A DNA stretch of 64,000 nt from Mycolicibacterium helvum (lineage in GTDB: Bacteria; Actinomycetota; Actinomycetes; Mycobacteriales; Mycobacteriaceae), in the NCBI RefSeq assembly GCF_010731895.1, contig NZ_AP022596.1, forward strand, positions 682,001 through 746,000, given 5' to 3'. Under the pieces are notes generated by a model, which was not told where the DNA came from, made no database searches, and saw nothing but the letters and a program-made list of their open reading frames with translations. Positions 45,813 through 54,013 of the stretch are shown piece after piece. Made by a program: the position numbers and the translations under genes. Numbering within the stretch: position 1 is the first letter of the stretch; each line of letters starts with the position of its first letter.

Positions 45813-46900
45813 CCGGCCCAACCGTCGTGCGAAATCTCCTTGTCTGCCTGGATGGCACCAATAACGAACCCGAGCATGACGCCACCAATGTCGCGCGAAT
45901 CTACGACGTCGCCAAGAAGGACACCGACCAACTCGTCTACTACGACCCGGGCGTCGGGACGATGGGCGCGCGCGGCGCAGTAACCCGATTGGGCAAGGCG
46001 CTGACACGCGCCCAAGGCTTGGCGGCCGGCTACGGAATCGAAGACAACCTCGAGGAGGCATACAATTGGCTGTCGCGCAATTATCAAGCAGGAGATCGCA
46101 TTTACGTGTTCGGCTTCTCGCGCGGGGCGTACAAGGCACGAGCACTGACGGGGATGCTGCACACCGTTGGCCTGTTGCGGCCCGGCACTGAAAACCTCAC
46201 CCCATATGCCGTCAAGCTCTACGCGCAAGCCGGACCGGGCGCGGAGGCAGGCCCCGGCGGGAAGAATGCCGAGGACAAGTTCTGGGACGTCCGCGACGAA
46301 TTCGTAAGGGTATTCGGTAATCCCGAGTTTCCCAGCACGTTCGACACCAAAGCTCCGCAAGTTCACTTCCTAGGCGTCTGGGATACCGTGAAGTCGGTTG
46401 GCTGGCTGAATCTGAAGGGACAATTCGAGACAGCACGTTGGCCCTTCACCCGTAAGATCGGCAATGTGGGCCTCGCGCGGCACGCGATGGCGCTCGACGA
46501 GAAGCGAAGGCCCTACGGTATTTACCGATTCGATCCCACAACAGTCACCGACTCTGCCGGACGCTATCAGGAGCGGTGGTTCGCCGGTGTGCACAGCGAC
46601 GTCGGCGGCCAGTTCCCGGACGACCACAAGTTGTCCGACGTTGCATTTTCGTGGATGGTGAAGGAGGCAGCGCACGCCGACTTTCGTATCAACAAACAGA
46701 AGTACAACTGGCTGCTGAATTCGAGGTTCGACGACGAGCTACCCGCGGACCGCGCAATGGGCAAGATTCACAATCCCGGAAAGATGTGGTGGCTGGCGGG
46801 TGGTTGGAGCCATCGCGAAGTCCTGCGCACCGACACCCTCCATCCAAGCGTGCAGTTTCGCCTCGCCAATGACAAGAACTATCGAGTCTCCCGAGAGTGA
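45809..46900 (+). CDS. DUF2235 alpha/beta hydrolase (Tle1-like phospholipase fold)
   Basis: 363 residues from a GTG that overlaps the MBL stop. DUF2235 begins VRNLLVCLDGTNNEP, followed by the nucleophile elbow VFGFSRGAYKAR (Ser104), and the likely acid and base Asp264 (GVHSDVGG) and His345 (TLHPSV). The family includes the T6SS phospholipase effector Tle1; no T6SS genes are near, and no signal or membrane segment is seen. In this operon it may act as a lipid- or ester-cleaving effector (inference). Last gene of the cassette. G+C about 57% in a sampled 60-nt line. Confidence 0.85.
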   Translation: MTGPTVVRNLLVCLDGTNNEPEHDATNVARIYDVAKKDTDQLVYYDPGVGTMGARGAVTRLGKALTRAQGLAAGYGIEDNLEEAYNWLSRNYQAGDRIYVFGFSRGAYKARALTGMLHTVGLLRPGTENLTPYAVKLYAQAGPGAEAGPGGKNAEDKFWDVRDEFVRVFGNPEFPSTFDTKAPQVHFLGVWDTVKSVGWLNLKGQFETARWPFTRKIGNVGLARHAMALDEKRRPYGIYRFDPTTVTDSAGRYQERWFAGVHSDVGGQFPDDHKLSDVAFSWMVKEAAHADFRINKQKYNWLLNSRFDDELPADRAMGKIHNPGKMWWLAGGWSHREVLRTDTLHPSVQFRLANDKNYRVSRE

Positions 46901-47261
46901 GTCGATAGCGCCCCAGAGCGCAGCTCGGCGACTAGGGTTCTCGCACCGGCTCGAGATGCGAAGGCGGGGAGGGCCGATGAGACTCCCAGCGGGTGCGGTC
47001 TCCACGGCCATAGCGGCTCTGCTCGCCTTGCTTTCATAGACGACGGCACCCACCCGTCCGTCACGATCGAGCCGCTTGAGCCCAACCCGTGAATATCCCA
47101 CCTCGCCGGTGAAACCGCGCGTGATCTATCCGACTCCCGTCGTGGATCCAACCACCCCATTCCACCACCTAGACTCCGTTGCGATTATCAATTAGAAGAC
47201 TGTCAGTAGCGGGTTGCGTCGGGTACCGTCCACACCAGCAAAGACACATACAGCAACGGAG
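46901..47261. other. Intergenic region after the DUF2235 gene
   Basis: 361 nt without a supportable gene. A 20-codon frame (46977-47039, plus) with a GGGAGG-like ribosome site reads MRLPAGAVSTAIAALLALLS, the shape of an isolated signal peptide; it may be a remnant of an exported-protein gene. The 3' part (47185-47261) is the promoter/leader of the next gene. No terminator hairpin found. Confidence 0.4.
47216..47244 (+). promoter_or_regulatory. Leader element shared by the two tandem paralogues, copy 1
   Basis: GCGTCGGGTA, 9 variable nt, CCAGCAAAGA. The same 10+9+10 arrangement occurs at 49130-49158 before the second paralogue. Upstream, both also share TTATC and AGAA at matching distances. 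It ends 17 nt before the ATG. Confidence 0.6.
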
Positions 47262-48731
47262 ATGTCGGTGGGTCGGGTTCGAGACGGACGCAATGCGGCG
47301 TTCGGCGCGTTGGTAGCCAGCGCTATTGCGGCAGGCGCGTTCACCCCAACCCCCACTGCCAATGCGACCTGCATGTCGGCCTTCGGCTTGAACAACGGCA
47401 ACGGCTGCACGAGCAACCTGACCACAGTTGCGATTGCGATCGGCGACGGTGCCGTCGCAAACGCGGGCAACGCCTTGTTCGGTGCTGCCATCGCGATCGG
47501 CGAGGGCGCCAACGTCCTCACCAATATCGCCGCGTTCACTTTCGGGGGCGCCTTCGGCTACCACGCGACCTCCTCGACGCTCGGGTCCCTCTTCGGAATC
47601 AACCTGCAATTCGGGCCAGGCACGGCATCGACGCTGGGTGGCATGCTCAACTTCGTCCTCGGTGCCGCCGCCGCGGGCAGCGCGGGCGCATCCGCCGGAG
47701 CCGTCGGGCTCGGCAACATCGCCATCCAACTCGGGCCGGGCACCACATCGACGGTTGGCGGCTTCAACCTAGCGATCGGTCTGCCCGGCGGCGGCAGTGG
47801 CGCGCAAACCACGGGCGCTGCCGGCTTGGGCAATCTGTCCCTGCAGATTGGCGCGGGCACGGTGACTACCGTCGGCCTCCTCAACCTCGCCTTCAGCATC
47901 TTGCAAAACGGCGGCGGCCTGCAAAGCACCGCCGCCGGCGGCATCGGCGCGTGGGCCCTCAACCTGTTGGGCGACGCGGGCAGCGTGCTTGCCCAGGGCA
48001 TCTTCACCACTGCGGCGAACATTCTGGGCACGAACACCGTCGCGGTGCAGGGCCTCTTGAGTGCGGCTGCGAGTTTCATCGGAAACGGCAGTGTGGTGCA
48101 GCTGTTGTCGGATACCGGCTTTCCCGTGGTGTTGGGGCTGGCGCTGAACTCGTTCGGCATCAACAACACCCTCAATGCCCTCGATGGCCCGTTGTCGTTC
48201 CTGGTGTCGTTCAACCAGGAAGCCCAGAACTTGTACCTCAAAGGTCCGGGCATCAACTTCAACAACTTCCGCCTCCCGGGTTTCTCCCTGCCCGCGGCGG
48301 GCAGCGGCTCGACCAGCGGGGGCGCAAGCGCGACCGGCTCGACCAGCGGGGGCGAGGGCTCGACCGACGGAGGGCTCGGCGACAGCGGACGGCACGCGGC
48401 GGCCTTGCGCACCACCACGGCGACCCCCGCGACTGCGACATCCCCGGCTGCCGGCGACAACAGCACAACGACAACAACGACGCAGGCGACGACCGATACC
48501 AGCGCGACCGGCAGTGATGGCGGCAGTAACAACGAGACCGCCACAGTGGGTTCCGGCCGTCACCGCGCCAACGAGACGAGCACTTCGACCAGCGATAGCA
48601 GTACGACGACCACCGGCTCGGGCGGCCGCCACCGGAAACCCGAATCGTCGAGCAACTCCGGCGACAGCGGCGCGAAGTCGCACGCGACGGGCGCCAGCAG
48701 TACCGGCGGCGGGAAGCACCGCAAGCCCTAG
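47262..48731 (+). CDS. Exported repeat protein A, tandem paralogue with Ser/Thr-rich basic tail
   Basis: 489 residues from ATG 47262 with ACGGAG just upstream. Signal peptide ending ANA-TC at about residue 37. Mature part begins CMSAFGLNNGNGCTSNL, then AIAIGDGAVANAGNALFG and AIAIGEGANVLTN, reminiscent of YadA-head or other beta-solenoid repeats, followed by degenerate repeats of about 45 residues built on GLGNxxxQxGxGTxxTxGxxNL (residues ~115-230). Residues ~350-489 are a Ser/Thr/Gly-rich tail punctuated by basic clusters (GRHRAN, GGRHRKP, final GGKHRKP). Probably a cell-envelope surface protein; no catalytic motif. 37-46% of the layout is shared with the protein at 49183. Confidence 0.75.
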   Translation: MSVGRVRDGRNAAFGALVASAIAAGAFTPTPTANATCMSAFGLNNGNGCTSNLTTVAIAIGDGAVANAGNALFGAAIAIGEGANVLTNIAAFTFGGAFGYHATSSTLGSLFGINLQFGPGTASTLGGMLNFVLGAAAAGSAGASAGAVGLGNIAIQLGPGTTSTVGGFNLAIGLPGGGSGAQTTGAAGLGNLSLQIGAGTVTTVGLLNLAFSILQNGGGLQSTAAGGIGAWALNLLGDAGSVLAQGIFTTAANILGTNTVAVQGLLSAAASFIGNGSVVQLLSDTGFPVVLGLALNSFGINNTLNALDGPLSFLVSFNQEAQNLYLKGPGINFNNFRLPGFSLPAAGSGSTSGGASATGSTSGGEGSTDGGLGDSGRHAAALRTTTATPATATSPAAGDNSTTTTTTQATTDTSATGSDGGSNNETATVGSGRHRANETSTSTSDSSTTTTGSGGRHRKPESSSNSGDSGAKSHATGASSTGGGKHRKP

Positions 48732-49182
48732 GCGCGGGGACTGATTCCGGGCCATTGTTCGACCCAAGCCACAGCGGCGAATCAGACGTTGAAGAATGCC
48801 GGCGACGTGACCGTCGCAGATTGGCAAATAGTGGTGCGCGAAGCCGAATAGTTGCCACCGTACGCAATTCAGGTGATAAGCGGGCTATCCGTGGCCGTGG
48901 ATCAGTTGTACGAGCGGCGTTCACATTTGCCACCCAAAGCTGGTGACCCCGCTACCCGCGCGGCCACCCCATATCCAGCCTGAACTGGACTAATACTTGG
49001 CCAGTGGCGCGAAACCGTGCGGGTGGTCAAGCACCCTGGCCACAGTGGTCGAAGGCTCAGGTCTCAGGTTCTGTCCAATCATTGGGACCGCGCAGTGTTT
49101 ATCGTCGAGAAAAGCTGTAGGCTCCGTCCGCGTCGGGTAAGTTCCTGGCCAGCAAAGAATCCAACACACACAGGGTCGGTCT
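48732..49182. other. Intergenic region between the tandem paralogues
   Basis: 451 nt. No supportable coding sequence or RNA in most of it; short frames on both strands have no recognisable features. The last ~85 nt contain the duplicated promoter/leader of the next gene. Confidence 0.5.
49130..49158 (+). promoter_or_regulatory. Leader element shared by the two tandem paralogues, copy 2
   Basis: GCGTCGGGTA, 9 nt, CCAGCAAAGA, identical blocks and spacing to 47216-47244. It lies 24 nt before the ATG at 49183. Confidence 0.6.
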
Positions 49183-50286
49183 ATGAATCAGGTTCGCGCG
49201 AAGAGTGGTGCACTACTTGCCGCTGTGGTTTCTGGCGCCCTTGCGACTAGCACCCTTGGCGAAGCCCCCACGGCCAACGCGACCTGCATCTCCGCCTTCG
49301 GAATCGGCAACGGCGGCGGTTGCACAAGCAACCTCACCAGCATCGCGATCGGAATCGGTGCCGGCGCAACGGCAAATGCCGGCAATGGGTTCTTCAGTGG
49401 CGCGTTCTCATTCGGTACCGACGCAATCTCCGCGACGACGTTCAGCGTCATGAGCTTCGCGATCGCAGTCGGTGATGGAGCAAGGGCTTCTACACTCCCT
49501 GGACTGTTGAACCTCGTCTGGCAACAGGGAGCGGGCAGTTCAGCAGCGATCGGCGCGCTCAATCTTGCGATCGGCATCTTGAACGGCGCTAGCGGGACAC
49601 AATCAACCGGAGTCGCTGGGGTTGGGAATATTGCCCTGCAATTCGGGCCGGGCACTATGACCAATATCGGCAGCCTCAATCTCACTCTGGCTAGTGCGAC
49701 CGGTGGAGACGGAACAAAAACCACCAACGCAGGCGGCCTCGGCAATTTGGCGCTCAACATCGGCGATGCCGGCACCACCTGGGTGCAGGGCTTCTTGAGC
49801 TCAGCCACAAACATGCTGGGCGACAGCATCGTGAAGGCACAGGGCATCTTGACCGCGGCCGGGAATGTTCTAGGCAACGGCAACGTCGTCACGTCTCTGG
49901 GCCCGTTCCCCAACACCACATTGAGCTTGGCGTTCAATTTCTTTGGCGACAACAACACCGTGACGGCCGGGTGGGGTCCGTTCGCGATCGCAGGCGCGAT
50001 TTCCCAGAATCTGCGGACGATAACCAGGTCCATCCCCGGCATCAACATCAATGGCACCACCACCACTGGGACAGTCTCGGTCGGCGGCAGCAAGAAAGCC
50101 TTGAACGCGGCGGCATCCCGCGCCAGCATCACGGACACCGCGACGGCATCGGCCGCCGGCAGCAGCATCACGGACACCACGACGCCCAATCGCGGTGTCG
50201 GTCACAAGAAAACCGCCGGCCCGGCTAAATCCTCGGCCGCCGGCACTGGAACCGGCTCCGGCGTCGGCGGCAAGAAACCCCGCTAG
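49183..50286 (+). CDS. Exported repeat protein B, tandem paralogue
   Basis: 367 residues. Signal peptide of about 35 residues ending ANA-TC, then CISAFGIGNGGGCTSNL, matching protein A. The body repeats the ~45-residue pattern GVGNIALQFGPGTMTNIGSLNL / GLGNLALNIGDAGTTWVQGFL, so the central architecture (signal, paired Cys, AIGxGA repeats, GxGN repeats, SIPGININ-like junction) is conserved with A. The tail is shorter, Ala/Thr/Ser-rich with SKKAL, GHKKTAG and terminal GGKKPR. Likely an envelope-exposed protein; expression may be co-controlled with A through the shared leader element. Confidence 0.75.
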   Translation: MNQVRAKSGALLAAVVSGALATSTLGEAPTANATCISAFGIGNGGGCTSNLTSIAIGIGAGATANAGNGFFSGAFSFGTDAISATTFSVMSFAIAVGDGARASTLPGLLNLVWQQGAGSSAAIGALNLAIGILNGASGTQSTGVAGVGNIALQFGPGTMTNIGSLNLTLASATGGDGTKTTNAGGLGNLALNIGDAGTTWVQGFLSSATNMLGDSIVKAQGILTAAGNVLGNGNVVTSLGPFPNTTLSLAFNFFGDNNTVTAGWGPFAIAGAISQNLRTITRSIPGININGTTTTGTVSVGGSKKALNAAASRASITDTATASAAGSSITDTTTPNRGVGHKKTAGPAKSSAAGTGTGSGVGGKKPR

Positions 50287-50488
50287 CAAGAGCGCGATGT
50301 GATGGCGCAAGCCGTTCTCGCGGCGCGGGTCGCCTAGGTCGGCATTCGCCGTCGCCAGGACGCTAGGGGGCGTCACCGCCGACACCCGACCATGGCCAGA
50401 AACCGGCGATCGGGAGTTTGCCACGGCCCCGGATTGCGCATTGCTACCATGTTGGCGCTGAGGGCATTGGCGAACATGGGAGCAAACC

Positions 50489-51970
50489 ATGGCTGCAAGG
50501 TATCGTGCGACCTACCGGGAGCCGTCTAGACTGCGGCGCACCGCTGCCCGCCACCGCGCACAGCAGCCACACAGCAAAGTCTCATTGTGGCTGGGAACGG
50601 GCGCTTTCACCGTTGGTGTCTGCGCTTCGCTGGCCGCCGCGACCGGGGTGGCCCACGCCGACTCCTCCGGCGGCGACTCCTCATCTTCGAGCCACAGCAG
50701 CACCGGTCCCAAGGTCGGAAACACCGGCCGCTCGACACCGTCGAAGCACGCCGCCGGCAGCCCCAGGCCGGGAACCACTGGCCCAACTGACTCGACGAGA
50801 TCGACCGCCGCCACCAAGCGTGCGAACACACCTAGCGCCGCCTCTACGGCGGCGGCGGCCGACCCGGCCGCGCCCGCTTTCGAGGCCACCACAAGTGACT
50901 CAATTTCTGCCGTCGCGCAAGCCGGCAGCGCCCGGTCGTCGAAGGCCTTGGCTGCGGCATCGACCTCATCAACCCTGTCCGCGGCCGCTTCACCGACCAC
51001 TCCCCCGAATCTCTCGATCACCGATGTGATTGCCGCGATCGTCGCGTATGCCCGCTCCGCCAGCAGCGGCTCGAATGTCCTCATCAGCCTTCCCGAGATC
51101 ATCACCGCTCTCGTCACCAATGAGTGGCAGGGCCGCCCGATCATTGGCAACGGAGCGAATGGGACAGCGGCCAGCCCCGACGGACAAGGCGGCGGCTGGT
51201 TGCTGGGCAGTGGCGGCAAGGGCTATACGTGGACCGACGCGACCTGCACCGATACCGCGGGCTGCGTCGGCGGCAACGGCGGCGCCGGCGGGCTGATCGG
51301 CAATGGGGGCAACGGCGGGGGCGGCGCGAACGGCGGCGCCGGCGGCAACGGCGGTTCGGCACTCTTGTTCGGCTCCGGCGGAAGCGGTGGCGCCGGAGCC
51401 GCCAACTCTGCCGACGGCGGGGTCGGCGGCACCGGTGGAGACGGCGGCACCGGTGGGTTGATCGGCGGAAACGGTGGCGATGGCGGCAAGGGCGGTGACG
51501 GAGCGACCGGCGGGAACGGCGGTGCGGGCGGCTCTGCGATCAGCTTTGGATTCGGCTACTTCGCCGGCGCATACCACGCAGGAAGCGTCGCAGGCGGGAA
51601 CGGCGGAGCCGGCGGGACGGGCACCAACGGAGCGGGCGGCAATGGCGGCGCCGGTGGCACTGCCGACCTTGGCGGCGACCCGCTCTGGAGCTACCTGTTG
51701 AGGGTGACGAGCGTGATCACCGGGTCGACCGGTCCCGGCTCGGCCGTCGGTGGCACGGGCGGCGTCGGCGGGGACGGCACCACCGCCGGTGGCGACGGCG
51801 GACTCGGCGGCATCGCCTACAACTACGGCACCGGCAATTCAATCGGCGGCAAGGGTGGCGGTGGAGGCGGCGGAACTACCGCGGGCGGGCTCGGCGCCGC
51901 AGGCGGAACCGCTTGGGCAGCAAGCGGTTCGGCGACCAATGGCACGGACGGTAGCAACGGGACGCCCTAG
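50489..51970 (+). CDS. PGRS-domain protein with an N-terminal signal peptide instead of a PE domain
   Basis: 493 residues. A long basic n-region (MAARYRATYREPSRLRRTAARHRAQQ), hydrophobic core (~30-52) and an AHA-DS cleavage site near residue 57 make a Sec-type (possibly Tat-influenced) signal. A Ser/Ala/Thr-rich linker (~58-170) and a helix (ITDVIAAIVAYARS) precede GRPIIGNGANG, the motif that in PE_PGRS proteins starts the PGRS region, then ~280 residues of GGxGGx repeats (GGNGGAGG). Probably a calcium-binding, cell-surface poly-glycine II-type domain by analogy to PGRS. No PE, PPE or ESX genes are close by. It converges on the acyl-AMP ligase with 1 nt between stops. Confidence 0.85.
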   Translation: MAARYRATYREPSRLRRTAARHRAQQPHSKVSLWLGTGAFTVGVCASLAAATGVAHADSSGGDSSSSSHSSTGPKVGNTGRSTPSKHAAGSPRPGTTGPTDSTRSTAATKRANTPSAASTAAAADPAAPAFEATTSDSISAVAQAGSARSSKALAAASTSSTLSAAASPTTPPNLSITDVIAAIVAYARSASSGSNVLISLPEIITALVTNEWQGRPIIGNGANGTAASPDGQGGGWLLGSGGKGYTWTDATCTDTAGCVGGNGGAGGLIGNGGNGGGGANGGAGGNGGSALLFGSGGSGGAGAANSADGGVGGTGGDGGTGGLIGGNGGDGGKGGDGATGGNGGAGGSAISFGFGYFAGAYHAGSVAGGNGGAGGTGTNGAGGNGGAGGTADLGGDPLWSYLLRVTSVITGSTGPGSAVGGTGGVGGDGTTAGGDGGLGGIAYNYGTGNSIGGKGGGGGGGTTAGGLGAAGGTAWAASGSATNGTDGSNGTP

Positions 51971-51971
51971 C

Positions 51972-53738
51972 TCAACCGTCCAGACGCGCGAACTGCTTGC
52001 GCTGGTAGAGATCCACCGAGGCCTGCCGCCTCACCTTGCCGCTGGTGGTGACCGGGATCGACCCCCCGCCCACCAGAACGAGATCTGAGACCGCAATGCC
52101 ATGCGCGTTCGAGATCGCCGAAGTGACATCACGCTTGATGGCCTCGAGGTGCTGCTTCGCCTCCTCATCGGAGTCGCCACGCTTCCTGACTTCCATCACA
52201 ACGACCAACTTCTCCACAGCGTCGTCCGGAACGGCGATCGCCACGCAGCGCCCCTTGGTGATCTCCGTGACGGTCGCCTCAATGTCGTCGGGGGCATGGT
52301 TGCGGCCGTAAATGATCAGCAGGTCCTTGATGCGCCCCACCACGAAAAGCTCGCCGTCGGAGATGAAGCCGACATCGCCGGTCTTCAGCCAGGGGCCTTC
52401 CGGCGTACCTGTCGTCGGCGCGACGATCGTGCCACCGAATGTGCGTGCGGTCTCCTCCGGATTTTCCCAATAGCCAATGCTGACATTGTCGCCGTGGCAC
52501 CAGATCTCACCGGTCTTGCCATCCGGAACCTCGGTGCGGGTCTCCGGGTCGACGATTCGCAAGATCGGTGAGCGCGGGCTGATCGGGCCGTCGTAGCTGA
52601 CCAACGGTGTGCCATCCTGGCCGGTGATTCGCTTGGCCTCGCCCGCTGTCAGGGCTTCGGTGTCGAAATGCACGACCTTGATGGGATCTTCCGGCCTCGG
52701 GGTCGCCATGTACAGGGTGGCTTCGGCCATGCCGTAGGACGGCTGAATCACCGCCGGATTCAGGTTGAAGCGGGCAAATCGGTCGGTGAAGCGCTTGATC
52801 GTCGCAGGCTGCACGCGCTCGGCGCCGCTTTGGATGGTGTGCACGCCGCCAAGGTCGAGCCCGGCCATGTCCTCGTCGGAGGTTTTCCGTGTCGCCAGGT
52901 CGAACGCGAAGTTCGGTGCGGCGGTAAAGGGGCACGGATTGGTCGCCAGCAACTGCATCCAACGCGCCGGCCGCACCAGGAACGACGCCGGGCTGGTCAG
53001 CACCGCGCTGGTTCCTAACACAATCGGCGAGCAAACACCCAGAATCAACCCCAGGTCATGGAAGAACGGCAGCCACGACACAAACGTCAGGTCGGGCGGA
53101 GTGACCCCGGCGTGCCTCGAATAGTCCGTGGTGATCTGCTGCAAGTTGGTGAAAAGATTTGTATACGAGATCATTACGCCAGCCGGCGAACGAGTCGAAC
53201 CGGAGGTGTATTGCAGATACGCGGTGGCGTGCGGATTGTCGTCCTCGTGCATCGCCGGCGCGCCAGGCCGAGGTGGAGCGTCTAGATCCAGCAAATCGAC
53301 CTCGATGATTGCCGGCGGTGCTTGTCCGGGCTGGGGGACGATACTGCGACTGACCTCGGCGACGACAACGGACGTCGTGAGAACGGCGACCGGCGACGCG
53401 TCGCGCATCACCGAGTCGACCCGCTCGTCCGTGACGCCACCCATGGGCACCGACAGCGGAACCGGAATCACTCCGGCATGCAGCGCCCCCAGGAACGCAA
53501 CGATGTATTCCAGGCCTTGCGGCGCGATGATCATGGCGCGATCGCCGGGCGACGCGCTCAGGCTGAGCTCGCGGGCCAGGTTGGCCACCCGCCGATACAG
53601 CTGCGGCCACGTCAGGCTCACGGGGACGCCCGCCCAGTCCTGGTCGTAATCCATGAAGGTGTACGCAACGTCGTCCGGTTGCAGGCTTGCGCGTTCGCGC
53701 AACAGAGCCGGAATCGAAGCCTCAATCGCCTGTGTCAC
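51972..53738 (-). CDS. Long-chain fatty-acyl-AMP ligase (FAAL, FadD23/26-like)
   Basis: 588 residues from GTG 53738, chosen by comparison with FadD26 (583 residues); a TTG-initiated longer form is less likely. A TAGCTT hexamer 7 nt upstream suggests a leaderless message. Motifs: [74 protein letters not shown]. FAALs activate a fatty acid as acyl-AMP and load it directly on an ACP of a partner PKS rather than making acyl-CoA. Divergent from the PKS at 54014, so the pair should work together as in the mycobacterial pks/fadD lipid loci. Confidence 0.9.
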   Translation of the reverse strand: MTQAIEASIPALLRERASLQPDDVAYTFMDYDQDWAGVPVSLTWPQLYRRVANLARELSLSASPGDRAMIIAPQGLEYIVAFLGALHAGVIPVPLSVPMGGVTDERVDSVMRDASPVAVLTTSVVVAEVSRSIVPQPGQAPPAIIEVDLLDLDAPPRPGAPAMHEDDNPHATAYLQYTSGSTRSPAGVMISYTNLFTNLQQITTDYSRHAGVTPPDLTFVSWLPFFHDLGLILGVCSPIVLGTSAVLTSPASFLVRPARWMQLLATNPCPFTAAPNFAFDLATRKTSDEDMAGLDLGGVHTIQSGAERVQPATIKRFTDRFARFNLNPAVIQPSYGMAEATLYMATPRPEDPIKVVHFDTEALTAGEAKRITGQDGTPLVSYDGPISPRSPILRIVDPETRTEVPDGKTGEIWCHGDNVSIGYWENPEETARTFGGTIVAPTTGTPEGPWLKTGDVGFISDGELFVVGRIKDLLIIYGRNHAPDDIEATVTEITKGRCVAIAVPDDAVEKLVVVMEVRKRGDSDEEAKQHLEAIKRDVTSAISNAHGIAVSDLVLVGGGSIPVTTSGKVRRQASVDLYQRKQFARLDG

Positions 53739-54013
53739 GGCAAGCAAGCTATCAGGAGCCGTTGTTGTGACACCTTCGAACAACCAAGTTATGCGACGTC
53801 TTCGTCAGCCATTGCGCTGCGGCCAAGCGGCGAATCGGGACACCGCTTCGGCCAGACAGCAACCGGAACATATGTGCACTTACTTGCAAATCAAGCAAAC
53901 TTGACCCGGGACGCTGCGTCTGCGTCAATAATCGTCTTGCCTGGGTCGGGGGGAACCACAGGTGAGTCAAGCAACGGACTGGACTGCGGTTTCGTTGCTG
54001 TTGAGGAGACGGG

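Noticed and set aside
45809-46900. DUF2235 protein as a T6SS effector
   Set aside because: Mycobacteria lack a T6SS and there are no VgrG, PAAR or immunity genes nearby.
51260-51960. GGC-rich repeats considered as CRISPR or satellite
   Set aside because: They encode the glycine repeats of the PGRS domain in one frame.
53784-54013. Sigma-A-like promoter TTGACC...AATAAT before the PKS
   Set aside because: The spacer is about 20 nt, outside the usual range, and no better pair was found.
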